64,000 nt of DNA, from assembly GCF_964204865.1 (NCBI RefSeq), contig NC_135260.1, positions 19,824,001 to 19,888,000 of the forward strand, in the 5' to 3' direction. The notes beneath the pieces were generated by a model, which made no database searches, was not told the origin of the DNA, and was given only the letters and a program-made list of their open reading frames with translations. This document shows positions 24,304 through 36,130 of this stretch, one piece after another. Each line of letters starts with the position of its first letter. Position 1 is the stretch's first letter. The stretch comes from Styela clava (lineage: Eukaryota; Chordata; Ascidiacea; Stolidobranchia; Styelidae). The translations under genes and the position numbers were made by a program.

Positions 24304-25672
24304 GAAGTTTTTCTTTACACTTGTTCTGGGTGTGTCACGTTTTTTAGCTTTTATTTTTCAAATATCCATTCATCATGAGTAATTGGTGTAACGTGCAGCG
24401 TGCCTCGTAAATAACATCGGCAATCAATTGCTGATGACAAGTCTTAATGACCAAACGAGAATATCGGTCAGAGACCGAAGAATAATCGATCGAAAGTTAG
24501 GGGATCCCCCAAAACATAAACTGCGATTTCGATTCATCCGCTCTTACTCCATAGCGACACAATGTCTTCTTACACTAATTAATTGTCCTATCACTAATTT
24601 ATTTTATAACTCGCTAATTATACGACATAATTCATCCAAAAACAATAGGCTTCTGGTCCGAGATATGATGAATGCAATTGCAAAATTTGGAGCAGATTCA
24701 ACCTCGCTTTCGTGAGATATCGCGTGTATATATAAATATACCTAATAAAAATACCTAATAACATACTTACCGATCAAGATCGATAAGTAATAAATTCCTC
24801 TCATGATATAATAGCAAGCAAGATTTATGGATTTCAGGGGTGGCATAGTTGTTTCTTATTAACACGCAATAAACTCAGCTAAACCATGTACGTTCTCATT
24901 TTATAAAATTTTTAATAATTTGTTTATTTTATTTGTCACCATAAAACCTAATTTTAAACGATCGTGACAAATAATTCCACTAGAAAGTCTTCCTCGTAAC
25001 TGCGGTGTTCCGCAGAAAGCCGATAGAAAATCAGTGTTATCGAAAATGCGCTTTGATTGACTTAAGAAGAATGATTTTTATCAATTTCCGTTTAAACTAC
25101 ATTTTAGTTCTGTTAGAATTACTTTCGAAAAAGTTCGTAAAGTATACTTTAGCTCATGTGTTCATTCATATTCTCGTGATACGAACGTCGATTATTTTTC
25201 GTGAAACACTCCTAGCTTATAATATTCATGAATAGTCCTAACTGTGCAACATATGCTTTCTGAATTGAAAGTTAACATACGCTGATCACATTCTTGTTAA
25301 GTCATTGCAGCACTTACCATCAATGTCACTTAGACGTTCGCTTCACGACGAAGGTAGTAGACTATATTTTATGTCAAGTTAAATATGAAGCTATCAGGAT
25401 TAAGAAGAGATCAAAAAATGGAACGTCTGTCTCGTGCTTTGCATACGATTATGTCAGTCATTCTCAATACCTGAGGCAATTTTACACAAAGTGTTCGTCC
25501 ATATTGATCCTTTCGCTAAATAGTTGTTTTGATTGGGTGAGTCTTTTCGTTGGGAAAAATCACACTTTTATCGCAATTTATGATCATCGTCATAGACGTT
25601 TATTTTTTCCAGTCAGCAAAATAAAAACGATATGAATGCAAAATTACCTATTTAATGTCGAACACATATTTC
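24304..25672. other. Intergenic, no gene recognised
   Basis: Open frames at 24428-24715, 25005-25235 and 25294-25635 have no domain, no ATG context or splice pairing, and amino-acid make-up typical of AT-rich noise. Nothing else is seen. Confidence 0.4.
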
Positions 25673-25872
25673 GGTACTCCCGTAGTATGTGAACCAAGAT
25701 GGCGGACACCGGAACGTAGTATGTGTACCAAGAGTTAAACCATAATTTTATTCCAATTTTCCCTATTTTAGTTCTATTACAAGTTCGAGAACCAGCCAAG
25801 TGACTTCCGTAGTATTTGCACCTGAAATTATGGCCTAACTCTAACCTGGTACACATACTACGTTCCGGTGTC
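25673..25872. repeat. Family A repeat with nested inverted ends
   Basis: Begins GGTACTCCCGTAGTATGTGA. Inside it, ACACCGGAACGTAGTATGTG (about 25714) is mirrored by CACATACTACGTTCCGGTGT (about 25853-25872), a 20-base perfect inverted repeat. The 3' part keeps the family block CCTAACTCTAACCTGGTACA. Confidence 0.65.
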
Positions 25873-26080
25873 CGGAACATAAGTTTGCTTTTCATTTTAT
25901 CTTGTGTCGATCAATCATGACCGTCTTTACCACGCTTGTCCTTCATTTTATTCAAAGAAGTCTCTGCTAAGCATCACCAACTCAACTCAAGCAGATCGAT
26001 GCAATCAAATGCATTTTGCAAAACTCAAATATGACATCGAAAAACATAGTCATAGACAGTGATATATATAAACGAGGGTG

Positions 26081-26690
26081 GTCCAAGGGTACGACTTTGC
26101 AGGGCCACAAAAACTTTTGAGGATGTCTCGCGGGCCGCAGTCTGATAAAAACCAAAAGTGATCAAAACATCGCGAGTTTGAGTAGCGTTTAGGGTTTTGA
26201 TAAGTTTTTATATTTTATATAAAGCCTTCCGTTATTTTAAAATTGCTTCCAGAGAAATACCGTGATACTTTTGGTATCTTTTCTCGTGTTTGATTTTGTA
26301 ATTTCGCTTAAAATTACATTCTTTCGTGACATATATTACTCGAAAACACACCAGACACTGTGGTTTAACGTTGTTGTGGGTAAGGAAATACGTTTCCTCC
26401 CAGTTTATCTCGAACACCACTTTTATTACACTCATTATTATGATGATTTGTTATATTTGACTAATTTTATTACTTGCAGGCGGCGTGAGCAGGCCTGGTG
26501 CAATCGCAAAAGAACAACCAAGTCCGTCCAAGTTGGGACTCAAGACCCAGATAAAATAAAGTTGGATCGCGTGGCGCTAAGTCAACTCTGCGGTTCGTCA
26601 CTGCTGTCACATGACCAACGATTGAAAATAGAGGAGTGTTTTACTAAAATAAAGTCACAAAGCGTCTCTCCAAAAGAGAAATGACTTGCG
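26081..26690. mobile_element. hAT-like element copy 1: BED finger (-) and a second coding stretch (+)
   Basis: It shares about 600 bases with 35505-36130. The left edge is rich in GGGCC/CGCGGGCCGC, as at hAT ends. On the minus strand, 26435-26232 reads WEETYFLTHNN, CLVC, KECNFKRNYKIKHEKRY: a BED-type zinc finger (C-x2-C ... H-x4-H class) like the N-terminus of GTF2IRD2/ZBED5-type hAT transposases, then a quick stop with no core. On the plus strand, about 26490-26690 reads SRPGAIAKEQPSPSKLGL then, after a frame change, SHDQRLKIEECFTKIKSQS, which I do not recognise. Confidence 0.6.
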
Positions 26691-27952
26691 CGACTCCTGT
26701 TATCGGCATGGTCCTGTCTGCGGAACACAATTCATTCCCATTGTACCTATTACAGGACGTCATCCCCATATTGCCACCGTCTTGAGGTTTATAGATACAT
26801 TGAAATTCTGTTATTTTTACACAAAAATCAATCTCGACGTCGGGATTAGGGAAAGGGCAATTTCCAGTTGGAATAGTTTTAGAATAACTCAAGAATGTTC
26901 TGCGAGCCGCACGGAATGTGCGTAGTTATTGGACTTTCGTATCCATATATTTGCGCATTGTCTCTTTATTCTATAACATTAGAAACGATACAAAATTACT
27001 TAAAAAAGAATGTCGTCTATGGATTATTAGAATACCAGCGACAGTACCGCTAGAACATAACAAAAATAAACAGTATGAATAACCTAGCATTAACAATAAA
27101 TCCGTGACAATCGCACCATTTGAACAATAAATATTGAACATTAGTTAGTGCAGGGACGAGATGTCCAGGGAATTAGTTTGAACGCATTAGCTCTAATCCG
27201 TCTTTGATTTCATGAATATTAGTCGTTTCGCAAATATGCTTCTGTCAAACAAAGCGTTCCACGACAACCAAGACAATTCTTCTACGGCTGTATGCCATAC
27301 TTTCAGCATGGCAATTTGTTATCCCATTCTTTTTGTTCCGCGTTCCTTAGTAATGGCAGAGCAGCCTGTCCCATGCAATATAACACCGGAATAAAGATCA
27401 CATCATCAAAAATACATTCGATCTGGAGTTTTTTTAGACTGATGCCACGTCATTCCGATGTAGATGACACTGCTGTGTCTGTACTGTCTGGGATTTGTAT
27501 GGACACTGTCGCCGTTCTAGAAATGTCGAATACAAAATTTTAATAATTATTTCCTAATACTAGCTACTAGTCGGATTAGGAACCAGTTGAAATTTTTTTG
27601 ATTAATTAGCAATAGACAAATTCTCCAAGATGAACAGCTTTTTGTATGGCCTATGAATTTAAGTTTTTTCTTTGAGAAAATTTGCTTAGCAAATATGCAA
27701 AACATACGTAAATATCAGATTGTGTCAAAATTTTACTCGGAAGAAAATATGTGCGAAACTTTCTCCTCGGACAAAAAATTTAATCGACTTGTCAATGTTG
27801 GTGGTCATGTTATCAGTCTTTTTTAATGTGTTTGCCAACCTTATAAACGATCAATGCATATTATTTAATATCACGTCATATCTTCCAGATCTAAAAGCGA
27901 ATTGACGGATCTTATAAAAATTTACAAACAAATATTTGTATATTTATAGATA
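26691..27952. other. Intergenic, no gene recognised
   Basis: Frames at 26686-26925, 27212-27543 and 27720-27905 have no recognisable features. Part of 26691-26900 may still belong to the transposon to its left, but that sequence is not shared with copy 2. Confidence 0.35.
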
Positions 27953-27958
27953 TTTATT
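27953..27958 (-). terminator. Candidate polyadenylation signal of the Shisa-like gene
   Basis: AATAAA on the minus strand, 90 bases after the proposed stop codon (28050-28048). Position and orientation fit, but the motif is common in AT-rich DNA. Confidence 0.4.
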
Positions 27959-28047
27959 CGCGCTTATTCTTCGAAATTGATGAATTACCTGAGTTAATTT
28001 TATGTTCGAATTAAATTCGGACTTGGTTACGTTAGGTTGTATTTAGT

Positions 28048-31000
28048 TTAGTTTAAAATGTATAGATTTGTTAACCTTTGCTCATTATGTTGTTTGTTCT
28101 CCTCTTCTATCGCAGAAAAAATTGAACTATATGACGGAGGTAATATATTTTCTTCAGATAATGTAGATGTTTTAATTTTTATTTCATCAACTTCCTGTCG
28201 GAATTAAAGCAATACAAAAATTATTGATAGTTTTTTTTCACTTCAAAAATATATTTTTTATAGGCAGAACGAAATGAGTATGAATTCATGCATAGAGATT
28301 TTATTTGGTTTGTTCGTCGTCTTTCTCCTGCCTATAATGGTAAATATTAATTCCATTTATGTCATGTATCGAAAACTGTTTGTTTACCTCTGTATGATGC
28401 AGTCGTTGAACATTTCTTGATTCAAGTTTTCGATAAAGTTGAATATCTTCATATAATGGAGGAAGTTCATTGACAGCAATTGTTGTTGTGTGTGGGTCAT
28501 TTCCGGTTGTACCTTGAATATAAATTTGCTTTTTATTTTTATGTGAAAATTATAGGAAAATTTCTCATAATTTATAACACTTGAACTTCTGTTTGTGTAT
28601 GATTGTACTTAAAATTTCACAATAATCTGAAATTCTCTGCACAAAAGTTTGCAAAATGATTTATTATTACAAACATATATTCTAATACAAATATTTTTAT
28701 TATCTATAAAGTTTGGAAACAATGAATTTAAATGAACTAAAAATGAGATATTAAATTGACTCGTCCATGTTATTCATACTTCTTTTATTCCCAGACGTAA
28801 AATGGATCCAAAATCACGAAAAAAACATATCAGTCAGATTTATTAAACAAAAAAGTTTATTTAAGCGTGGGAATAATATTTATGACCGAAGCCCACGAAT
28901 TTCCTCTAATTTTTTGAACTTGATAATACCGAAAATATTTGCCACACAAGTGAAAACTCACCGTTTCCTTGAGGTTGAAATCCATTCCTCATTTTTCGTA
29001 TTTTTTGAATTAATTTTTTTATAAGATACTGAGAACTCATTGCAAGAACAAAAGAACCAACCATTCCCCCGATAATAAAACCCAACATTGATGCCGACCT
29101 GTTGTGACAAATTTCGATTTGTTTAGAAATATTTATACATCACGGACAACTATTCATTCAGTTTAGATATTATCCAGCAAGATTTATCGATCGAACAATA
29201 TTGCAAATTTTAAACAAGTGCACACATGAAACGACGAAAAATTAAATTGCTAAAATGCTATGGGATATACTTGGTTGGAAACTTACTTGGGAAATTTTGG
29301 TTTCTTCCCAATTTGCAATTTAAAAAATTGAGTGAGTGATCACATAGTTCAAAATTGGTTGGTTCTTATAAGCTTTGCTGCAGTTTTCACAAACTCGAAT
29401 TTAAATTTTTGGCGCTCCAGGAGTATGTGTACCAATATGGCGATAACTAATTTTGTTCGACTATTTTAATCAAGTTGTGTAAAGGGACTATAACCTATGG
29501 ACAGGGGGTATATTTACTTGGCTAACACAGCCAGTCCCTGAACTCGTAATAGAACTAAAATAAAAAAAATCGAATTAAAATTATGCCCTAACTCTAACCT
29601 GGTACACATACTACGAGAGTATACCAAATTTTTAGTAATTATGTATGAATTACTTGCTTTGTTCGGCATCATACAATTTATTTGATAGCCACGCCGGTTT
29701 TGATAGTCACACCTATTATGAAACAAGATACACAGAGCCTGATTTGGATCATCAAAGGCATATATTTTGCGATATAATGAAAAATATTGGAAAATGGTTT
29801 ATCTTGATATCTTTTGATCCTTGTGAACATCCTAATTTATGTGTTTGCAGGTTAACATGATGGTATGTTTATATAGAAAAAAGTACAAAAATCTGAATTT
29901 TATCTAACATTTACGTTTGAAGAACATGTTACAAAATACTTTCATTTTCTAGTATACCTTGCGAGTGATAATTTTTTAAGTACAAACCCCAATATAGCTA
30001 AGTATTTAATGCGAGAACCTTTCAAAAATTGAATAAGGAAGGAAACAGGGTTAGAGTCTAGAATAAATCGCAATCAACTGAGGCTCATCTATTTGTCCTG
30101 ATTGTAAGTAATTTAGTGATCCTGGAGCCTGTATTCCGTTTTCCTATAAACTCGTCACTGTTTATATTTAAGCGAAGCCTTGTTTGGAGCGATATTAAAA
30201 CATCGTTGTAATATATATACATACGTTATGTTAGGGCTATATATGGATAAAGAATAGTACGAATAGACAACGGCAAATATTGATTTACTTGTTCAAGTGT
30301 TAGAGTTACATGAACAAAAATCGCAATTTTGTGCCGTTTTCAAGTTTCTTAAATACAAACATTGCTTGGGGCTGAGTGTGTACGTAGCAAAATTTCCAGA
30401 TATAATTAGATTATGTACTGCTGATGGGCTAATCTTGACTGTTAACATAAAAATACAAACTATGGCTTGAATGAGTGGAAATTAATAAACTGTGGAACTT
30501 TGTAAAAAAAACAAGTTAACGACAATTTTGCAAGCGAGTTGCATTTTGTCCATTCGTGTAACGTGACCCGCACACTTATCGCAACGTCACCAACGTAAGT
30601 TTTCAGTATTTATTAATCGTTATTTCGGCACGACGTAGAAGGCTGTAATTTGCATGCAAAACAAACAACATTATCACTAAATCGGATCTATTGTATACGT
30701 ATCCTTACGTGTAATTATTATCTGTTATATTGTCATATGTTTGTTTTTGATTTTAGAAGCTACAAAAGTTGAGTTCACGAGTTTACGTGGGTTACCGAAA
30801 TTAATTCGATGACAGCCACCAAACAAGAAATCAATGCGCGTATAGAAAAGTGGTACATTCACCAAGAATACAATCGATTACGAATCGACTCGCTTCCTGG
30901 AGCAATTGTATTCACAAAACAACATAATGTCACTTTTTCGATCTTCCACAACCATAAAAGGGATTTACCTGCAAAGCGATTGCTATCGTATTTACAAAAA

Positions 31001-31994
31001 AAGAGATTCTTTTTGTTTGAACAGTATGAACACCATCTCTATAACCAGGCTTGTCCATGTGACATATTTTTCTGCCCTATCTCATCCCACAGTAATTTAT
31101 GCCTGTCCTGTCCATACAATTCAGTTCAACCCCGAACCAGTTCAAAATCCAACCCCATTTTGAATTTTTTTTACTCCATCTCTACATGGTTAGCATGACA
31201 AATCTATTGAGGATATTCACTTACCCTTCGATTTCTTTTTTCTCCGCCTCACATTTTGAAACATTCAATTCTCTGGTTGAATTATTGCAACAAACTGATG
31301 TTCCACAATCGCCACAGCAGAACACTGACTCGCCGTTTGTTTTAATTTCACATTCTTTATTGTAGTCACATGTGTGATGTGGAACGTCGTCGAATGCGTC
31401 CAAAGTGAATAGTAAAGCTGTAAAAGTTATTTGAACCATGTTTCCTATCCATATTCAAAATTTTTAGGTGTTAGTAGCATCTCACAGAAAATTGTTTGAG
31501 CAAGCAACCGACCAGGTTATGGTAATACAATAAAGGACATACTTCATACAATTTCATAGCATTTTTAGATTTCTTGACAATGCCAAGTTGAAAGGTTTTA
31601 TAAGCTGTGTTATTTCTTAAATTACCCGGGTCGAATTTATAATGTTACGAATAGGGTAAACATTCCAGAGACTTCTGGTACATATGGCTCGTTCAACTAA
31701 ATTATATTCATACGGGTGGTGATACTGAATTACACCAGTGGAAATTTATCCACGTTAAATCGAATTATAAATTTCCTTCTTCAAAAAGTTCCACCCGCGA
31801 ACAATTTCTTCCATTTAATATTCTACCCAGACAAAATTCAACCTTAAATTATATTTTGAGTTTTTATTACTTTTACCAGACACCCTGAATGAATACATAC
31901 ATGATACAAATTCTTTAGTTCATCTCCCAAGTATGAAAAAGTACTCACCGACAAAGTAGCAGCAGAAGAATAGAAAACTTGCATTTGCAGACAT
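28048..31994 (-). CDS. Shisa-like single-pass membrane protein (five short exons)
   Basis: Exons in order: 31994-31949, 31417-31225, 29098-28962, 28512-28388, 28194-28048. All have GT-AG borders and the phases (1, 2, 1, 0) fit throughout, giving 215 residues. Seen: a signal peptide starting MSANASFLFFCCYFVALLF; a cysteine-rich ectodomain with the Shisa hallmark FCCGDCGTSVCC plus flanking Cys; one membrane segment (MLGFIIGGMVGSFVLA) followed by Lys/Arg; then a cytoplasmic tail with two PY motifs, LPPLYEDI and ILPPSYSSI. Shisa-family proteins act as adaptors that retain or tune receptors, and PY motifs bind WW domains such as those of NEDD4-type ligases. An alternative cassette (28331-28221, acceptor CCATTATAG) would end the protein early, before the second PY motif. 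The exact subfamily (Shisa, WBP1/VOPP1, others) is not settled. Intron 2 carries a family A repeat. Confidence 0.8.
29411..29625 (+). repeat. Family A repeat, most complete copy
   Basis: Runs from GGCGCTCCAGGAGTATGTGT to CATACTACGAGAGTATACC, 215 bases, in intron 2 of the Shisa-like gene. It shows the full layout: inverted GTATGTGTACC/GGTACACATAC ends, the CAAGTTGTGTAAAGGGACT block and the GGGGGTATATTTACTTGGC block. No coding capacity. Confidence 0.75.
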
Positions 31995-33748
31995 TGTTAT
32001 CCTATAAATTATATATTAATTGTGCAATAAATATCCTAAACTTTTGAAAAAAATGCAACAAAATGGCAGAAAGATTTCAGAAAAAATTAAGTCTGAGTTT
32101 TTGAATGAACCACAAAATAAAGTTTCCTAAACAAACCCTAATACCGATTACCGTTTTTGACACGTCTAATACTTTTACAGTCCTATTCAGAACATATATA
32201 AAGCCCATCAAACAGTAGTAAATAAACTTTCTGGAGTTTTCTTGAAGAAAAACGAATAGCTAAAACTGATATCGATACTCGACAAATATTCATCCGTTCT
32301 TCAAATCTTCAAATGAAAGTTCTTACTTCATTGCTCACCCGCTGACAAAACTCGATATAAAGTTATTTAAAATCGATTTAAGAATCCTTTTTCTACGAAC
32401 GTAATTCACCACGCACTTGAAATGAATGAAAATCTATTATTATATCACTGATCATATTCCACGTATCACCTATAATTTACGAAAGTGATATAATCGGTGG
32501 CAAAAAAGTTTCGTATTACATAAAAGAAAAAATCGCTGTAACAACGTAATCAATAGCGGTCACCAAAAAAGGCAAATCGAGACACATCTGAAGGTTGATA
32601 GGCCATGTATAAAATAAATTTACCACTAAGTATGAAATTTATGTGAGTGTAGTAGGATTAACTATAAACATCCTTGACCGATTAATATAAATTTAACTAA
32701 AATAGACAATTTATGAAAATGTGTGGAATTTTCACCGATTCTAAAACTAAAGCTTCATCGCGGAGGTCTGTGCAAATATATTTTAGAATTTTACTAGCGA
32801 ACTTTATTAGATTTGTGATGTCCTTCATTTTGTAAAGTCATTTACCAATGCTAAGAACAAAGCATATTATATAGTTCTACATTTTTGAACATGACAATTT
32901 ATGGCTTCGAGAGAAAATTATATTATTATTTATTATGAGTTAATATTTGCTAAATTTAGTACTAGTAACACAAGATATCTATATTTATTTTCATTTTTTG
33001 AACTTTTGACTCCAAAACTACTTATTTTGAAATGATATCGGTATTGTTGAAATTTCAAATACTTATCTAAATATTATAAAGTGCAAGTTAATTCATCCAT
33101 AGTCTCATCTATTCTGACGTATACCTAAACGAGCTCGGGGTAACGTACATTTAACTAAAAGATAATTTAAATCAAAAGTTGTTGTAACCAGCATAGGCTA
33201 CAATCTATTTTTGAAGGATGATCTGTACTTTTTTCTATCAATAAAAGACAATTAGCCTTGACATTTGGATGACAAAAACGTGTCTGTTGCCATATTATCG
33301 TTCTGCGATTGTGATCGTAACAAATCAATATATGAGGAATTACACAAGTAAAGGAAATGGAATTTCAATCATATTTTGAGTAATTGTATATTGCAAGTTC
33401 AGAAATGTCAAGTTCTAGGTTAAAAACTTCCTCGTGAAAATCGACATGCGGCAATCCAATTGTTCCCAAAAACGCAAGTAGTCAAATTTTATATATAACA
33501 CTTGGTCATCAATGCTATCATAGCATTGATGGCCAAAGGTTAAAGTTTTTGAATTGACGTTATTATAAAATGATTCGTACCAATATGCCATTATATCTTT
33601 TGTATGGTGTTCAGCTGATTCATTTAATATTTCAATTGTGACATCACATAAACGTATATTATGTATACTAAAAAATTGATCATTATTGTCTTTATCGGTG
33701 GTTTTCAAGCTTCATAGTAAAACGGAACCCCAATGAAACATTCTAGAG
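31995..33748. other. Intergenic, no gene recognised
   Basis: AT-rich 5' flank of the Shisa-like gene. A 97-codon frame at 33708-33415 (-) has no recognisable domain and no splice support. Confidence 0.4.
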
Positions 33749-34250
33749 CAATGGTTTTCGAGCTTCTTGAGCCACGCCCCCTTTTTAGAATAAGTCAAGT
33801 CTTGCGCCCCATTTCAAAAATAAGTAGCAAACAATAAGATACAAATAACAGATAGTAAGGTTAAAGTATGTTTTATTCAAAAAACACGTTGAAATACGTG
33901 GATGCAACGTAAATAATGAAATAAATGAAAAGTTTTAAAAACAAGTAAAATTATTAGTGCAGTTGTTTATGGTTGACAAAATAAGAAATGTAAATATCCA
34001 AAATAAGGCGGACAAGATCAAATCTAACAAATACTTTTAATTATTTTTACGCCCCCTCAAATATTTGTCATGATCTTTGAAGTGTTACAAATTTGATAAG
34101 AGTGACAAAGTGATAAATAAAATAGTTTCTTGATTATATTTAAACAATATATATATATACATGTAATAATAAAGACTCTAGAATTTGATTGGAAACTTAT
34201 GAAACCCCGCGACTATACTGGTGGACCTCTGGGGCTCCGACGAACCCAAG
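33749..34250. repeat. Possible hAT-derived repeat
   Basis: The left edge GCAATGGTTTTCGAGCTTCT followed by GCCACGCCCCC, and the right part with GGACCTCTGGGGCTCC and GTAAACCACTT, resemble degraded hAT ends of the CAGTGGTTCTCAAC type. No clean inverted repeat or duplication can be defined. Confidence 0.35.
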
Positions 34251-35504
34251 TAGGTAAACCACTTAACTAACTAGAAAGCGCTGAAAGATTCAAATGAATG
34301 TAAACCTTTGAATATGCAAGCATGCAAATTGAAGAAAAAGTTCGATAATTAGAAGAATTACGTCTTTCTCTTTCATTTACTAGCTACAATCCGATGGGGA
34401 TTTCCCATCGATGAACTGTTGCGTTGCCTTACATATTTTGCAGATATATACTGTATTTTGTCTGAATCCTCAAAAGACATATTTTAGCTGTCATACTCGA
34501 TTGGCAGTGAGCTCCCATCCGTTTTCGGCCAGTGAATCTATCAGACAAAAGTACTTATGCCAATATTTATATCGAGAGAATTGTTTTCCTGGCCGTATTA
34601 ACCCGAACTATTTCTAGTGTCAATTGTTGTCTACTGACGCGTTACTCAATGCTATAAGTCTCCCTAGCATCAGTAGCTCTCGGAACTTTTCAGGTCGCAC
34701 TTATCAAGCTCTCTCTCTTTCTCTGTCTCGGAACTATCTTTTACTTCAGAGTAAGTGCATATGACATTGCTGCAAGAAAATTCAGTATGAAAAATAATTT
34801 AATTTTATTATGACAGTTCACAGTTTTGTAAATGTCTGGAGAAGAGCGCTATTTTTAAACGAATTCTGTGGAAATTCCAAAAATACGTGCGCTTGTTTGT
34901 ATATACGTATTGAAGGTTATAGATATTGATCCGAAGTTCACTGTGACAAAATTTGGGAAATCAGAATTCATAATTAATCATGTTTCAAAGTTCCCATTAA
35001 ATCACACTAAATGTCCTTCAAGTTCAAATTTATATGCTATGACATTATACTTGGCATGACATTCGAGCATGACATTAGTATTGGTTGCTATTTTAGCGTT
35101 TGTTCCGTCGGCTATAGTGGATCTAGCTATATCAAACTTGAATGGTTTTTAAGTCAACCCAAACTACGACCTACGAATATATTGTAATAAATTCTGGTTA
35201 TGTTCGACTGCTTACTTTGAGCCGTGTCCGAGCGAGAAGTCATTGACAGACGATCAATTAGATCACGAAAAATAGACACGAACCGTCAAATCGTGATATT
35301 GTCAGTGTATATTATAATCGTTCATGTCAATTAAAAATTTTCTGCATAGTTTTAATAGCAAGAAGACAGTTTCATATCAAATCTAATTCCGGTTAGTGAG
35401 TTGCAGTTACGTCACAATACTTCAGAATGTAAACTCGGCGCAATGCCCGAAAAAAAAACGATTAGGCACGTGACTATTTTTATTTAATCAATCAAATATA
35501 TTAA
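34251..35504. other. Intergenic, no gene recognised
   Basis: No gene-like frame. A short CT-rich run (CTCTCTCTTTCTCTGTCTC) lies near 34711. Confidence 0.4.
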
Positions 35505-36130
35505 ATCAAGGCGCGAGGTTGGCGGGCCGCAAACACTTTTGATGATGACTCGCTGGCCGCTGTCGGATAAAACCCAAAAGTGATCGAAAGATAGCGAGTA
35601 CACTAACTTTAAATATGTTTAAGAAATAGAGTTTACGGTTCTGATCAGTTTCGAAAATTATATAAGTTATTTTAAAATTGCTTACGGAAAAATATCGTGG
35701 TATTTTCGGTATTTTTTCTCGTGTTTGGTTTTGTATTTTCGCTTAAAATTACATTCTTTCGTGACAGATATTACTTGAAAACACACCAGACACTGTTGTT
35801 TAGCGTTGTTGTGGGTAAGGAAATACGTTTCCTCCCAGTTTACCTCGGTCCCTTTTTTTATTACACTCATTGTTTGATGATATGTTATATTTGACTAATT
35901 TTATTACTTGTAGCATGAGTAGACCTTGTGCTATCGCAAAAGAACAACCAAGTCCGTCTAAGTTGGGACTCCGGACCCAGCGGATTGCGCGGCGCTAAGT
36001 CAGCAGCTCTGCGGTTTGCCACTGCTGTCACATGGCCAACGCTTAAAAATGAAGGAGGGATTTACTAAAATAAAAGCACAAAGCGTCTCTCCAGATGAGG
36101 AGTTACTTGCGCGACTCATCTCATCGGCAT
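35505..36130. mobile_element. hAT-like element copy 2: BED finger (-) and a second coding stretch (+)
   Basis: The paralogue of 26081-26690. The minus frame 35870-35682 repeats WEETYFLTHNN, CLVC and KECNFKRKYKTKHEKKY. The plus strand here has an ATG (about 35914) and reads SRPCAIAKEQPSPSKLGL, then in another frame LLSHGQRLKMKEGFTKIKAQ and DEELLARLISSAWSC, open further than in copy 1. Both copies share the same two opposed coding stretches, so this arrangement belongs to the element itself. Similarity ends near 36130. Confidence 0.6.

Noticed and set aside
30809-31198. 129-codon plus-strand frame as a gene
   Set aside because: It lies in the large intron of the Shisa-like gene, on the opposite strand, with no recognisable domain or splice partners.
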